NCBI GenBank assembly: GCA_026315105.1
Contig: CM048744.1
Location: 311,557,270 to 311,621,269 of the forward strand
Direction: 5' to 3'
Origin: Locusta migratoria
Lineage: Eukaryota; Arthropoda; Insecta; Orthoptera; Acrididae
DNA: 64,000 nucleotides
The notes under the pieces were generated by a model. The model was given only the letters and a program-made list of their open reading frames with translations. It did no database searches and had not been told where the DNA came from. The position numbers and the translations under genes are program-made. This document shows positions 51,640 through 61,613 of the stretch, in pieces (position 1 is the stretch's first letter; each line of letters starts with the position of its first letter).

Positions 51640-52855
51640 TAGGATTGAACATTGCGCTATGTGGACGATAAGTAGTCCAGGCAGTAAGAGGATAGAAGCT
51701 TTCGAAATTTGCTGCTACAGGAAAAATGCTGAAGACTATACTCCGTTCACCGAAACGAGAGACACTGTAAACACACCGAGGCGTTGAGCAGGAGTGGACA
51801 AAACAGGGACGCTCAATGAATTTCGCTGCATCCATTTCAGGTGTAAGGTCGTTATATGGTGTTATTATAAAGCAGTGATAATAGGTTTTGATTGTCAACT
51901 TCAACTTAAGGGACCAGTTGCTGAATAGTAACGTTAGTGTTTACAATAATATTTAGCACTCATAGTCTATGTGTGTCTTTTCTCTCTCGTTGGTATCACG
52001 TAAGAGTAACCTTATTATGTAATCCTTCAATTTGAGTCCACCCAAGAAGCGTTCAAAGTAGAAGTAATGAAGTTTTTTTAGAGAAACACAAGGTTCCTAG
52101 TGTGTATAAAACGCAGCTGTTGTGTGCAGAACAGTCAATGACTGATATTGTTATGAAAACAGTCAATAGAAACCCACACACTATTTGAAGCCTCGAAGGG
52201 AGAATAACAGATGGAAGTACGACGGAAGGTTTCAGAACGTCTTGATTTCTTTGACTGAAATGCGGTACATAGAAAAGTTTTTCGTTAGAAATGTTCAATA
52301 TTTGACAAATTGCTTCCTGAAGTAAGCGAAGATGCAGAGTTGCGAAATTTTCTGAAAAAATAACTTTTTATAAAGTACTAAAAGAAATGAATTTTAAACG
52401 TTTGGCTTCTAATAGCTCTGCTATATAACAAAACACACAACGACCTTACACCTGAAACGGATGCAGCGAAATTGAGCGAGCGACTCTGTTTTGCCCACCC
52501 CTAGTCACGCGCCTCGGTGTGTTTACAGTACGTCTCTCGTCTCGGTGAACGGGGTATAGACGGGTAGATCGCAAAATCAATGAGGAGGCACTGACCAGAA
52601 CTGGGGAGGACAGAAATTTAGAGCGTAACTTGACTAGGAGAAAAGATCGATTGATGGGACATATTCAAGGAATACATCAAGGAAAAAGCTTGGTATTACA
52701 AGGAAGGAAGTGTGATGAGGTATAAATCGCAGAGGAAGACCAAGAAACGAGCAATTTAATCAGGTTCAGTCAGATTGATGTGGTAGGTAAAGAGGCGTGT
52801 ACAGGACAGAACAGCGTGGAGAGCTGGATCAAAACAGACTGGAGATCATAACACA
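51640..52855 (+). mobile_element. LINE-B copy, split by an 818 bp DNA element
   Basis: The left piece 51,640-51,738 reads ATGTGGACGATAAG, AGGATAGAAGCTTTCGAAAT and TGCTACAGGAAAAATGCTGA. The right piece from 52,557 resumes GACGGGTAGATCGC, AATGAGGAGGCACTGA, GATCGATTGATGGGACATAT and ends AAAACAGACTGGAGATC near 52,850. Together they give the LINE-B order '...FEMWCYRRMLK...WVDR.TNEE...RRDRLIGHI...'. Confidence 0.85.
51739..52556. mobile_element. TA-flanked inverted-repeat element, 818 bp, inside LINE-B
   Basis: Ends TACTCCGTTCACCGAAACGA and TCGTCTCGGTGAACGGGGTA, with TA at 51,737-51,738 and 52,557-52,558. The inverted arms extend about 150 bp inward (TGTAAACACACCGAGGCG, TTTCGCTGCATCCATTTCAG and GTGTAAGGTCGTT on the left, each with an inverted partner at 52,440-52,535). 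The middle is AT-rich without a transposase frame. TA duplication suggests Tc1/mariner-superfamily mobilisation, although the long arms are unusual for that group. Confidence 0.85.
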
Positions 52856-52859
52856 TTCA

Positions 52860-53865
52860 GATCTGTTTTCAAACAAAAATAAGGAAAAAGAAAGAGTTAA
52901 AAAAAAAATTGAGCAAATGGGCCAAGTAAGGTTGAAGGAGAGCAGAGTTGAGTTTAGGTGACGGGCAGTGGATATCGGTGTCTCGCTTTAGCGGACCCTT
53001 CCAAGAGGGGAGGGCGGCGGTGGGTCTCCCCAGTGATGGTGCAGATAGCCTCCTGCAGGAATCGCCACATCCATCCACGCCTCAGGTAGCGCCCACCGTC
53101 CCCTGCCTCAGTTTTTATTTTTTATTTTTTCCCCCCGAGCGCCACTCAACCAACTTTTTTTCTGTCTTTAAAAAAAGTGCGGGTTGTTTCAAGTGCGGTT
53201 GCCGGCGCAGCGAGATAGAAACAGAAAAAAGGAAAACTGTTAGTTATCTCTTTTCCCTACCCGCCGTTTATTAGTAATTGCGGTATAGAAACGTCCATAA
53301 AGTGCAATCTTCCACACTGTTCGAAGTTTTAATGTCAGTTCTATGGTTTAAGATTGGCAATAAAATGTAGCACTTTTTTCTGATCCCTTCTACGCTCCAC
53401 AAAACTTGCGTTAGAAACCGTTTTGAGCAGTAATCTACGTGCCGCTTTTTTATTCCGTCTGATGAATATATGTACATTATTGCAAATCAATTGAATACCT
53501 AAGAGGAAATAGCTAATTCATGAATTCTTGGAAGGAGCTGTAGAGGCACACTACAAACATGGAATGTTTTATAAGTGGCAGTTGCAACCAAATAGAAAAT
53601 ATGGTATTGTTACTGATGAAATTTCTGTGTTTTCTCGTAGGGAAATAAACCAACAGCCGAATTTTTTTAAAGATTTACTCTCCAGACCCCACAAGTGCTA
53701 TGTTCGGGTTCATCATTCCACGTTATTCAGGTGTGGGGCATTTTGTCACTAGCGTCCGCATGAAGCTTCTAAGCGTGTTGAACAATAAAGTTGTGATTTT
53801 ACAATTAATGTAACGCCAATGTAATCCCTAACTTAAATAAATAACATTGGTATAGCAAGCTTCAC
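52860..53865. other. No gene recognised; weak 74-codon ORF
   Basis: 52,940-53,110 is GC-rich and open in several frames. The plus ORF at 53,528-53,752 (MEGAVEAHYKHGMFYKWQLQ...) has a protein-like texture but no family that I know, and no splice context. Confidence 0.3.
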
Positions 53866-53868
53866 CCG

Positions 53869-54090
53869 GTCGGTTAGCCGTGTGGGCTAACGCACCGCTT
53901 TCCGAGACAGAGAGGCGTACCGGCCCCAGTTCGAATTCGCACGGCGGATTAACGAAGGTGGTCTGAGTGCCGGCCAGCCTGGATGTGGTTTTTAGGCGGT
54001 TTTTCACATCCTCCTATGTGAATGCCGGACTGCTACCCAAGTCCCGCTTCAGTTAAACGATTCGCAAACATTTCGTAACACCTTGCTCGC
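53869..54090 (+). mobile_element. SINE-4 copy
   Basis: CCCGGTCGGTTAGCCGTGTG, GGGCTAACGCACCGCTTTCC, CCCAGTTCGAATTCGC (B box), GCCGGCCAGCCTGGATGTGG and TTTTTAGGCGGTTTTTCACA. I recognise this as a tRNA-headed locust SINE. It ends near ATTCGCAAACATTTCGTAAC. Single copy in the window. Confidence 0.85.
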
Positions 54091-54430
54091 TGTCGTAGTT
54101 TCGAGTCATCCCTGGGGCATGGGTGTGTGTGTGTGGGTGTGTTGTCGTTACGTTAGTTTACCTTAGTTTAAGTAGTTTGTAAGCTACTGAGTGATGATTG
54201 ATTTTTTTTCCTATGGGACGTAACTATGGGGTCATCAGTCCCTAAGCTTACAAACTACTTACGAATTAGGACGGCACAAATATCCATGCCCGAGGGGGGA
54301 TTCGAACCCCCGACCGTAGTGGCCGTGCAGACCGTGACTGAAGCGCCTCAGTCCCAGCGGCCACCACGGCCGGCCTGATGAGTGATGACCACGCAGTTTG
54401 GTCCGATAGATTTACAAACATTTGTACATC
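54091..54430 (+). mobile_element. SINE-1B (outer), 5'-truncated, split by SINE-1A
   Basis: Begins CTTGCTCGCTGTCGTAG in the middle of the head, then TTTCGAGTCATCCCTGGGGC, GTTAGTTTACCTTAGTTTAA. After the insert it resumes GACCACGCAGTTTGGTCC and TTTACAAACATTTGTAC. Confidence 0.9.
54198..54378 (-). mobile_element. SINE-1A (inner) with 10 bp target duplication
   Basis: TGAGTGATGA at 54,188-54,197 and 54,379-54,388. The tail side is shortened (CTATGGGACGTAACTATGG), and the head GGCCACCACGGCCGGC is complete. Confidence 0.92.
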
Positions 54431-54434
54431 TTTT

Positions 54435-54985
54435 TCTGTATTGTTGAATTTTGTCCTTTGAAATAAGGTAAAAATAAAAAAAAAGTCTATAAAAACATCA
54501 GATGTACGTCGGAAACTTTGACCGCCGTTTCGGCAGTGAGTGATAAGGTATGTTCGTTTCTTTTTCTCTCTCTTAGACTGCGTGGACTTTCTTAAGGGGA
54601 AAAAAGTTGCGATACTTTCTGCGTCATGCCCGAACGTGTTTCAACACGAGCCCTAATCAGTATGGCAGCGAATGATATTTTTCGGCTTATATATCTTCTG
54701 TAACCGTGCATACACCAAGACTTTTTTTTTACGCACGAGAAAAGTTGTTTCTGACGTGGAAGCGACGGACAACAACAATAGATCTCCAGATTCCGGTGAA
54801 CAGAAGGTAGTTAAGAATTTTCAGTTAGTTTGGACAGAGTGACTTTTTCTGCTGTGGAAGAAAAGTAGGCCTATAAATATTAGAGTATGCCTCATTTTTT
54901 CCGATTTGCCGCTCTTATGATTTCCGTAATTGCAGTAAAAAATTCTGAGTATGAGGTCTGTCTGATATGCGAAACACTATTTGTA
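54435..54985. other. Non-coding, nothing recognised
   Basis: AT-rich with T runs; no domain. Confidence 0.4.
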
Positions 54986-54987
54986 CT

Positions 54988-55190
54988 TTACATCCGAACA
55001 TGTTGCAACACCTCTGTGCCATCATCAGTGGTATTTTTTCATTTATTTGTGGCTTGGTTGTACATTTCGTATGTAGAATGGGTCCTACATGACAACGAAA
55101 TGTAAAACCAAGCCACAGATAAATGGAAGAAAAAACAACAATGCACTGATGATGGCACAAGATGCTGAAACATGTTTGGGTGTAATACCT
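54988..55190. mobile_element. Fold-back element, ~95 bp arms
   Basis: TGTGCCATCATCAGTGG against CACTGATGATGGCACA, and TTTGTGGCTTGGTTGTAC against GTAAAACCAAGCCACAGA, around a ~12 bp centre (55,083-55,095). ORFs here are mirror readings. Confidence 0.85.
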
Positions 55191-55194
55191 ATAA

Positions 55195-55475
55195 TTTACA
55201 ACTATTAGAGTGAGCATGAATCAGTGTTGATATATTTCTCCAACGTTTCGGATCCGTTACAGGAGCATCCCTCAGGGAATACTGACTTGTTTTCTCCTGT
55301 GTTTGTCTTATGCAGTTAATTCTGTCTCCTCGGTAGTTTAGTTGAAATTTGGTAGCAGGAAGGGAAGGAATGACTTTATTGGTGCTTGCATTAGTGTTTC
55401 TGACAGGTGGAAATACAGTCATTCTGATAGGTGAAAAACAGAAAGGTGTACGCTTGTTGGTGTATGCATGTAATT
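55195..55475. other. Possible 3' region of the neighbouring Penelope-like element
   Basis: Contains CAACGTTTCGGATCCGTTAC (55,230-55,250), a 'GTTTCGGA...' word of the kind found at ends of Penelope-like and other arthropod repeats. Otherwise unassigned. Confidence 0.3.
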
Positions 55476-55479
55476 AGCC

Positions 55480-55790
55480 AGTAACGGCGATACCCGAAGT
55501 TTCCTGGTGCGCCAGGTTGTTCTAGGTAGTGACGCTATCAGGAGTGTCCATCTGCGGCAAAAGCGCCCGTTGTACCGCTCGCCGATGACCGGCGCTGAGC
55601 CGCCAAGACGGTGAGAGTTTGTATCTCTCTTCTGTGTCCATATTCTTAGGGTGTTTACTAATCTCAATTGTTTCACGAAGTTTCCTGTACAGCCATTTAA
55701 GAGAGTACTTGTACATCCTTCAAGTTAATATTGTGGTGACACTCAAACGTGGCAAATAGCTCAGAAGAATTTCAATTCGAACAACAATGA
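55480..55790 (-). pseudogene. Penelope-like retroelement, C-terminal fragment
   Basis: Minus-strand frames give ECHHNINLKDVQVLS (about 55,690-55,750) and then RKLRETIEISKHPKNMDTEE and RYKLSPSWRLSAG (55,560-55,690). The 'REAIEI.KHP.N.N...GYKLS..W' pattern follows the GIY-YIG endonuclease domain in Penelope-like elements. The RT and the catalytic GIY-YIG core are not present, and stops and a frameshift interrupt the piece. Family knowledge supports this only through that short signature. Confidence 0.55.
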
Positions 55791-55799
55791 CCGCGAAAA

Positions 55800-56302
55800 C
55801 CTACGTTCTTACATGAATGTGTCTATTTAAGTAAAGAAAAATAGCGATTGTGCTTACCAAATCAGGAACTGAAACAGCTGAGTTTCTTCCGCCATATTTG
55901 ATAGGGCTAGGAAGTCCGCTTGTGGCTTTAACATGTAAATCCGACAGCGAAAGATGGTTTATGGAACTCTGTTTTCGTTTTCCGGAAAAATTGTTGCATG
56001 TAAACGTAGTGAATGTCGCACTTCTTGAGCTTGGACTTTCTACTTTGCTCTTATTTTTTTACAGTTCCGTAATCCTTCGTATTTTTTTATCTGTGTTCAG
56101 TTTTTTCGACGGGCTGTGCACCGCGGCATCTCGTCACTAAATGTAAGGGGCGTGTGATGGCCAGTGTGGAGATGGGCAGGTAGTGTGGGCTGCGGCCGCG
56201 GCAGTCGCGCGGATGGGAGAGTAGCGACTGGCGAGCGTGAGCGCGGCAAGCAAGGCCGCCCGGTGGTTTGTTTACAGCGAGCGCCGGCTGGGAGCCCGCC
56301 AG

Positions 56303-56345
<43 letters not shown>

Positions 56346-57230
56346 CGCCACAACTGGAGCACGCCGTCTGCTGCTGACTGCCGCCGCCGCCGCCAAGCCG
56401 ACACCACCACACGCCGCACCACCTCCGTCACCTCATTCACATGCCATCTACCACTGCTCGCAGAACTCGACCGTCTAAAAGTCTAGAGCACGGTTTGAAC
56501 ATGACTCGAACAGTTTACGTCACAGTTCGGAAAATCTCGGGAAACGTTCGAACATTCGATCACGACGCTATCTAGCAATGTCGGGAGGTACTATCTCTAT
56601 CTTTACAGCGATTGCATTCATAAACCTTTTCTGTGCTGTGACGTAAACGATTTATAACGAAATAGGGCGTCATTAATATACTATTGGGATTAATAAGTGT
56701 GAAATTCCGATTGTAGTAGTTTCTTGGGTGAAGGAAATAAGTAAAAACAGTAACGAACAACGAGCTATATAAACTGCATAGAGTGACTATCTCTGGGTTA
56801 ACAGCGCTCCTTGTGGCAGTAACACTGATCTCAATACAAACTGGATGTATAACTCTGGTAACTCAGCATAGAACTACAGCGTGCCTGCACATTTCCACAC
56901 GTTTTCGCGTTGTCCGCTATGTTTAAATTTGGCATACGAATTTCCGTCAGTTATTACGTGACAAATAATTGCTTGCTTACCTCTTGATATAAAATTTATC
57001 TCAATATTGCGATGTAACGGGCTGATATGGAAGCGTGATCGGAACATTATTTTCTACGCGTTTTCTTGTAATACTTCGTAGCAGCCATATTTGAATTTGG
57101 CAAGAAACCAGTATTCTCTATACAATAGAGATCAATGCAAGAAACGAAATATGAACATCTGTGGCTGGCAGGCTCAGACAACTGAAGTTCATCATCCACG
57201 GAGTATAGAGATCACTGGGCAATAATCAGG
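55800..57230. other. No gene; CpG-rich block with (CA)n
   Basis: 56,150-56,460 is strongly GC-rich and contains (CA)17 at about 56,309-56,343. The four overlapping ORFs (72-117 codons, His/Thr or Cys/Val repeats) are microsatellite translations. The 96-codon ORF at 55,850-56,140 has no domain. The rest is AT-rich. Confidence 0.4.
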
Positions 57231-57235
57231 AACTG

Positions 57236-58465
57236 TGGCAGCCATTTTTTCCAACGTCTAGTACACCAAATACGAAAGTTAGGCCTACGCTATTTCCGTG
57301 TTTTGGTTTCACATTTTATGTATCGCAGTAAGCTTGAAAGGTTATTTATTAAGTTGAAATCGTGCCCAGTGTATGCGCAGCATATAACTGTACGAATCGC
57401 GGCAATAAGACTGTTGGAATATCATATTTTCAGTTAGTATTTGTATGTTTTCGTTTCTAATATTTCGTGTACTCGTCTTTTGTCCTACTACATTTCTGCC
57501 TGCAATAGTCCTACTGTAACTAAAGTAAACTGTAATTATATTTTTAAGTTTTCCTTTGAAAAATGAAGAACTTACAAAACGATGGTTAGCCAATATGAGG
57601 CGAGGTAAGTGGAAACCTACTGCATACAGTTGCATTTGTTCATAAATTTTGAGGAGAAATACATGTATGAAACAAATAATACAAAGCGGCTTCTGGCTAA
57701 TGCGATTCCGACGATATTTTCGTTCCCTGGACATCTTCAACCAGCAAAAACTCCAGCAAGGGGGAAAAAAATGAATGAATATATATATATCTGGAAGCAT
57801 CATTAGGCAAGTAAGTAGAAAACTTAAGTGTTTAGATTGTTTGGAAGTTCTCCTTGCTCCTAAAAATAAGAGTCAAGCAGGATTAATCGGATTATAAGGA
57901 ATAAAAAACAGCCTGGTAAATCCATCTAAAGATCTTGTATTTAAAAGTTTTCTTTTGCAAATGTATGTCGATGTATTTAGAATTTTGGGAAACAGACCCA
58001 CTTTATTTGCCAACTACGAGCACTTAATGGTATCCTCGGAATTTTGGGAGGAATCTTATTACTCCAGCCTAATAAAGCTGTCATTAAAAAATTACTTCAG
58101 TTGTAGAATACATCATTTATGTAAAGCCAAATCTGCTCAGAAAAGCGGTAAGCAGATTAGGTAAATGTACACGAAATTAATACTGTTTAAAGGACAGTGA
58201 AAAGTCGAATTTTTTTGTATGGATGAGATGATGTTTAGCCGATGTAGTGCATATGCCATTTGTAATTAAACTTTCCGATTTGCCTGCCACACACTTGTTT
58301 TCTATCATTTATCCTTTATCCATATTAGCTTGGCTATAAAAATAACAATAAGCCGATAGAGAATGGTTTGTTAAGTCATTGCACTAAGTGAAAGTGACAT
58401 GATTCAGTGCTATAGCAGACGACTGGTTACGCCTACGTGACGTTGTAAAACATGGCGGCCGAGCT
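57236..58465 (+). mobile_element. P-element-like transposon remnant
   Basis: Encloses a THAP-domain start and a P-transposase C-terminus with the centre deleted (see pseudogene entry). Candidate inverted ends: GGCAGCCATTTTTTCCAACG at 57,237 and CGTTGTAAAACATGGCGGCC at about 58,442-58,461, which pair in about 20 of 28 positions by eye. The usual 8 bp P-type target duplication was not identified. Size is about 1.2 kb. Confidence 0.6.
57359..58164 (+). pseudogene. THAP-domain / P-element-type (THAP9-like) transposase pseudogene
   Basis: Exon 1 (57,359-57,432) reads VPSVCAAYNCTNRGNKTVGI then SYF, the first Cys pair (C-x4-C) of a C2CH THAP zinc finger. The codon where Met is expected is ATC. A GTTAGT donor at 57,433 and a TTTTTAAG acceptor ending at 57,548 define a 116 bp intron; splicing completes 'YFH'. 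Exon 2 continues FPLKNEELTKRWLANMRR, then KWKPTAYSCICS. A 1 bp deletion and an Asn-like AAT in place of the final His ligand follow, then NFEEKYMYETNNTKRLLANA and AIPTIFSFPGHL. After about 57,770 the sequence jumps to the C-terminal domain of P-type transposases: YISGSIIRQVSRKLKCLDCL, EVLLAPKNKSQAGL, one stop, VNPSKDLVF, ... NYFSCRIHHLCKAKSAQKSG, ending at 58,164. The RNase-H-like catalytic region is missing. Inactive. Confidence 0.82.
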
Positions 58466-58469
58466 TTCA

Positions 58470-59390
58470 ATTTGCTTCAAGTATGGCAGCACCTTAGCCT
58501 GTCTAAGTTGTTTATAATAGGTCGTTGGTAACGAATATAGGCAATAAGTGAACGACGCAATCGCGATTTAAAATTCTAGTGCTGCGATCTAGCGACCCCT
58601 GTTGGCACTACGTGTACCGCAGTTCGTGCACCGTTTATTCCGAAGTCGCAATAACTATATCCGATAGTGGGTTTTAAATTTCTACTATTTTCTCTATTTC
58701 AATTCCTTTACTGTTGTTTTCAAGGCGATTAAAAGGTTGTAACATTTTTTATTTGTTACTGTACCGTATGAACAGGGTATGGTATGGCCATTACCAACCG
58801 CTCTCTTATAATCACATTAAATGTAGTTTCTACTGATGAAGGATTCACAGTCATGTAACATACTTCCACAAGCAACTTTTTTTTTCCTTTGAGTGTTAGC
58901 TTTACATAATTTGATGCAGCAGTTCTGTTATAGTAGCAGATATTTTGTTTATCAATGGATCATATCTTGTAGTAATATCAGAAAGGTCACGTATACACTG
59001 TTTTAAACAAAATATACAGTTTTTCATAGTGGTGCCCTTCTTTTCTTTTACCTGTATTTGTACTTTCTACGAGATTAGTTCTGAGCAAAGCGATACCCCG
59101 GTAACTTCAAAATTTCCCGCGTACCGTTTCCATATAAGCATTGCGAGTCATGTATAATCCGCGAGTTCGGACAGTTCGATACTGTGTCGAGTTCTCTACT
59201 GTATCGGGAAATCTGGAACATGTCCGAACGAGAGTATCGTTTGCCCAGCCCTAAAAAAGACACATTACAGATCTAAAGTAATTACACAGGCGCGCTTATT
59301 TTCAACAACTGTGCTTTCTGGAGTCAGTTAAAAGAACAGTAAATGAGTATAGACAGCGCAATCAGTGATGACTCTAAGTATTGAAAATTA
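58470..59390. other. AT-rich; possible hAT terminus at 59,240
   Basis: GTATCGTTTGCCCAGCCCTA at 59,234-59,253 looks like an inverted hAT end (TAGGGCTGGGCAAACG), and the preceding 90 bp repeats GTTCG/CGATAC words. No opposite end or 8 bp duplication was found. Confidence 0.3.
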
Positions 59391-59391
59391 A

Positions 59392-59575
59392 GCCGAGCGT
59401 TCCGACACGTCTTACTGCGGAACCTGTCTTTGCTCGCTGTAGGGGACTCGAGTCCGCCATCGGACATGGGTGTATTTGTTGTCCTTAGCATAAGTTATTT
59501 TAGGTGGTTTTTAAGCCTGGGGACTGATGACCAGAGTAGTTAAGTCCCATGGATTTACAAACATTTGAACATTTT
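59392..59575 (+). mobile_element. Diverged SINE-1 copy
   Basis: GCCGAGCGTTCCGACACG, GGGGACTCGAGTCCGCC (B box), GGGGACTGATGACCAGAG and TTTACAAACATTTGAACATT. Confidence 0.85.
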
Positions 59576-59579
59576 TGAT

Positions 59580-60290
59580 GACTAAAATACAATAAACAAT
59601 ATAAGACAATGCATATTCAAAGCCAACAGCGGCTTCGCATTTCTTTTGAAAATGTAACTATGTACGTTTCGTATGTTGTTAGGCGTTGAAAGCTGTAAAA
59701 GAATGCTAGTTTTCCGAAACGTCCTACAGTAGTCTAGCGCCAATAAAAAATTTTAAACTTTGTACACACATTGCTTAGTCAGGCAGTAAAGAAAGAACTA
59801 ACTACCTACGAGGCGTAGTAGAGGAGTATAGCGTCACAAACAATGAGAGGCGCTGAAAAGTGCCGCGTCATGCGACAGCTAAAGAACGAGACTTCATTCA
59901 TGCACTGCCTGAGAACGAGCGCACTTAGTGACTTGCAACAAACTGTACACCTGATTTCGATCCCTTTTCCACTTACAAACTCAGCAACATTGTTGTGGCG
60001 TAGTCACAACAATGTTGTGTCGTGCCAGACGCACGAGAACGATTGTGGAGAAGGCAGCGGACGACTGGCAGCCAATCACACGCAGGCGCCGCGCTTCCTG
60101 GAGGCTAAAACCTGGAAGCGCGCCCTCTACAAGCAGGCCGACATGCGTCTGGACGGGCACATCTGAACCCTGCTCCGAAATAGTGCTCAGCGCAGCTAGC
60201 ATCGAGCAGGAACAAGACGCCGTCGCGAGAACAGACAGAAATTGAGTATTTGGTGTAAATATTAGTAAATAAAACTTGTGTTACTAATCT
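59580..60290. other. No gene; short perfect hairpin and GC-rich patch
   Basis: AACATTGTTGTG (59,986-59,997) and CACAACAATGTT (60,005-60,016) form a perfect 12 bp hairpin with a 7-base loop. 60,040-60,245 is GC-rich, ending in AATAAAACTTGTGTTAC. It may be an LTR fragment, without proof. Confidence 0.4.
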
Positions 60291-60295
60291 GTAGT

Positions 60296-60462
60296 GCGCC
60301 TCGGTTGCACAGCGGTAGAGTGCCAGACTACAAATCCAAAGGTCCTGGGATTTTTATCTGTCACTTTCCACTTCTTTCACCTCTGGCAGTATTGCTCATG
60401 TGAAAAAATAGCGAATAGCACCGTTGTTCGCAACCCACGTTAAACTGTAGGTCCCCCTATGG
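60296..60462 (+). mobile_element. SINE-3 copy
   Basis: GCGCCTCGGTTGCACAGCGG head, AAATCCAAAGGTCCTGGG, GTCACTTTCCACTTCTTTC and CAACCCACGTTAAACTGTAG. The body is shared with the copies at 0.3 and 22.7 kb. The B box is worn. Confidence 0.75.
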
Positions 60463-60463
60463 A

Positions 60464-60669
60464 GCCGTGGCGGAGTGACCGAGCCCATTGAGACGCTATT
60501 CTCAGATGCGCGACGACGTTCCCTGTTGGAGGTTCGAATCCTTTCTCGGGCATGGATGTTTGTGTTGTCTTCAGTATAAGGTAGTTCATGAGTAGTTTGT
60601 AATTTTAAGGACTGTTGACCTCACAGTTAAGTCCCATAAGCCTAATAAACATTTGAACTTTTTTTTTTA
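60464..60669 (+). mobile_element. SINE-1 copy, T-rich 3' end
   Basis: GCCGTGGCGGAGTGACCGAG, GGAGGTTCGAATCCTTTC, CTCGGGCATGGATGTTTGTG, tail AAACATTTGAAC followed by T11. It lies 2 bp after SINE-3, so it may have used that end as a landing site. Confidence 0.9.
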
Positions 60670-60921
60670 CAAGTAGGGATGTCGGCGTCAGGTTACAAGT
60701 TATTAGCTCTTCATTAATAACTGTATTCCGGGGACATTTTACAGACAGTGCATATATAGTACTGAATGTACCTTCGCCAATATATGACTCATAGTTGCGG
60801 AGATATGACGTCCTAAACAATGAGATGCATGAAATACCGTCGCATCACGCCTCAAGTTTTACTTTCTTGCATCTTTACGATAGTTAAATGTTTTACCCAT
60901 GGCGGCAACTGTGTTTTTTGT

Positions 60922-61028
60922 TTAGAAAAGAAAACAGCAACCAGTTGCAGATTTATTCACAACCGGGCAATTATTGCTCGAAACCGGTTGTGAATAAATC
61001 TGCTACTGCTGGCTGTTTTCTTTTCTAA
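60922..61028. repeat. Hairpin with ACCGGTT arms (~43 bp stem)
   Basis: TTAGAAAAGAAAACAGC ... GCAGATTTATTCACAACCGG pairs with ACCGGTTGTGAATAAATCTGC and GCTGTTTTCTTTTCTAA, with a ~16 base loop containing GCTCGAA. No coding. Confidence 0.9.
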
Positions 61029-61029
61029 T

Positions 61030-61610
61030 CTTTACTAACACATCCGTTCGCAACGCATTTCACAATCATTTTCCTATTTACCACAGTACGCGGTTAGAAA
61101 ATTACATTATTGTAGGACACGCTGTACAGGACATCGTTAAAGATTCAGAAGACGCGACGCCGTAAGTATTGAGGTATCTGAAAACGAAGGTACAGGCCTA
61201 AAAATTCATAGAAGACGATGGACAGAGAGGGCAACGCTACTTTTAAATAAAACATTTAGCTGCAGCAGCATTACACTTATGTCGTCTGTCGGCGTAGAAG
61301 ACGCTGTGAACTGTTCAGCGCAGCCCGTTTTAAAACGAGAATCTTCGGACTATCCGGAGCAATTCTTTGATTATTTTCCTGTGTTACGCTAGTCTTACTG
61401 CTGCCGAACATTAAAATCAGAAAGGAGAAACTAACAAGTAGTCTAACCAGGGGTACACTTCCATTGTGAGCAGCTTCGAGTATGTTATTATATACAGTAA
61501 AATAAGACACATATACAGTATTTCAGACATTCATGCATTTGATATATATATATATTTATCATCTATATTGTTGACTGAAGACTTTGCCATACATTGCCAA
61601 GACTAATGGC
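61030..61610. other. Non-coding, (AT)n at about 61,540
   Basis: No recognised element. Confidence 0.4.
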
Positions 61611-61613
61611 GCG

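Noticed and set aside
56164..56486. His/Thr-rich ORFs
   Set aside because: They are translations of the (CA)n microsatellite and its CpG-rich surroundings.
57342..57803. 153-codon minus-strand ORF
   Set aside because: It is antisense to the THAP pseudogene, whose plus-strand frames make family sense.
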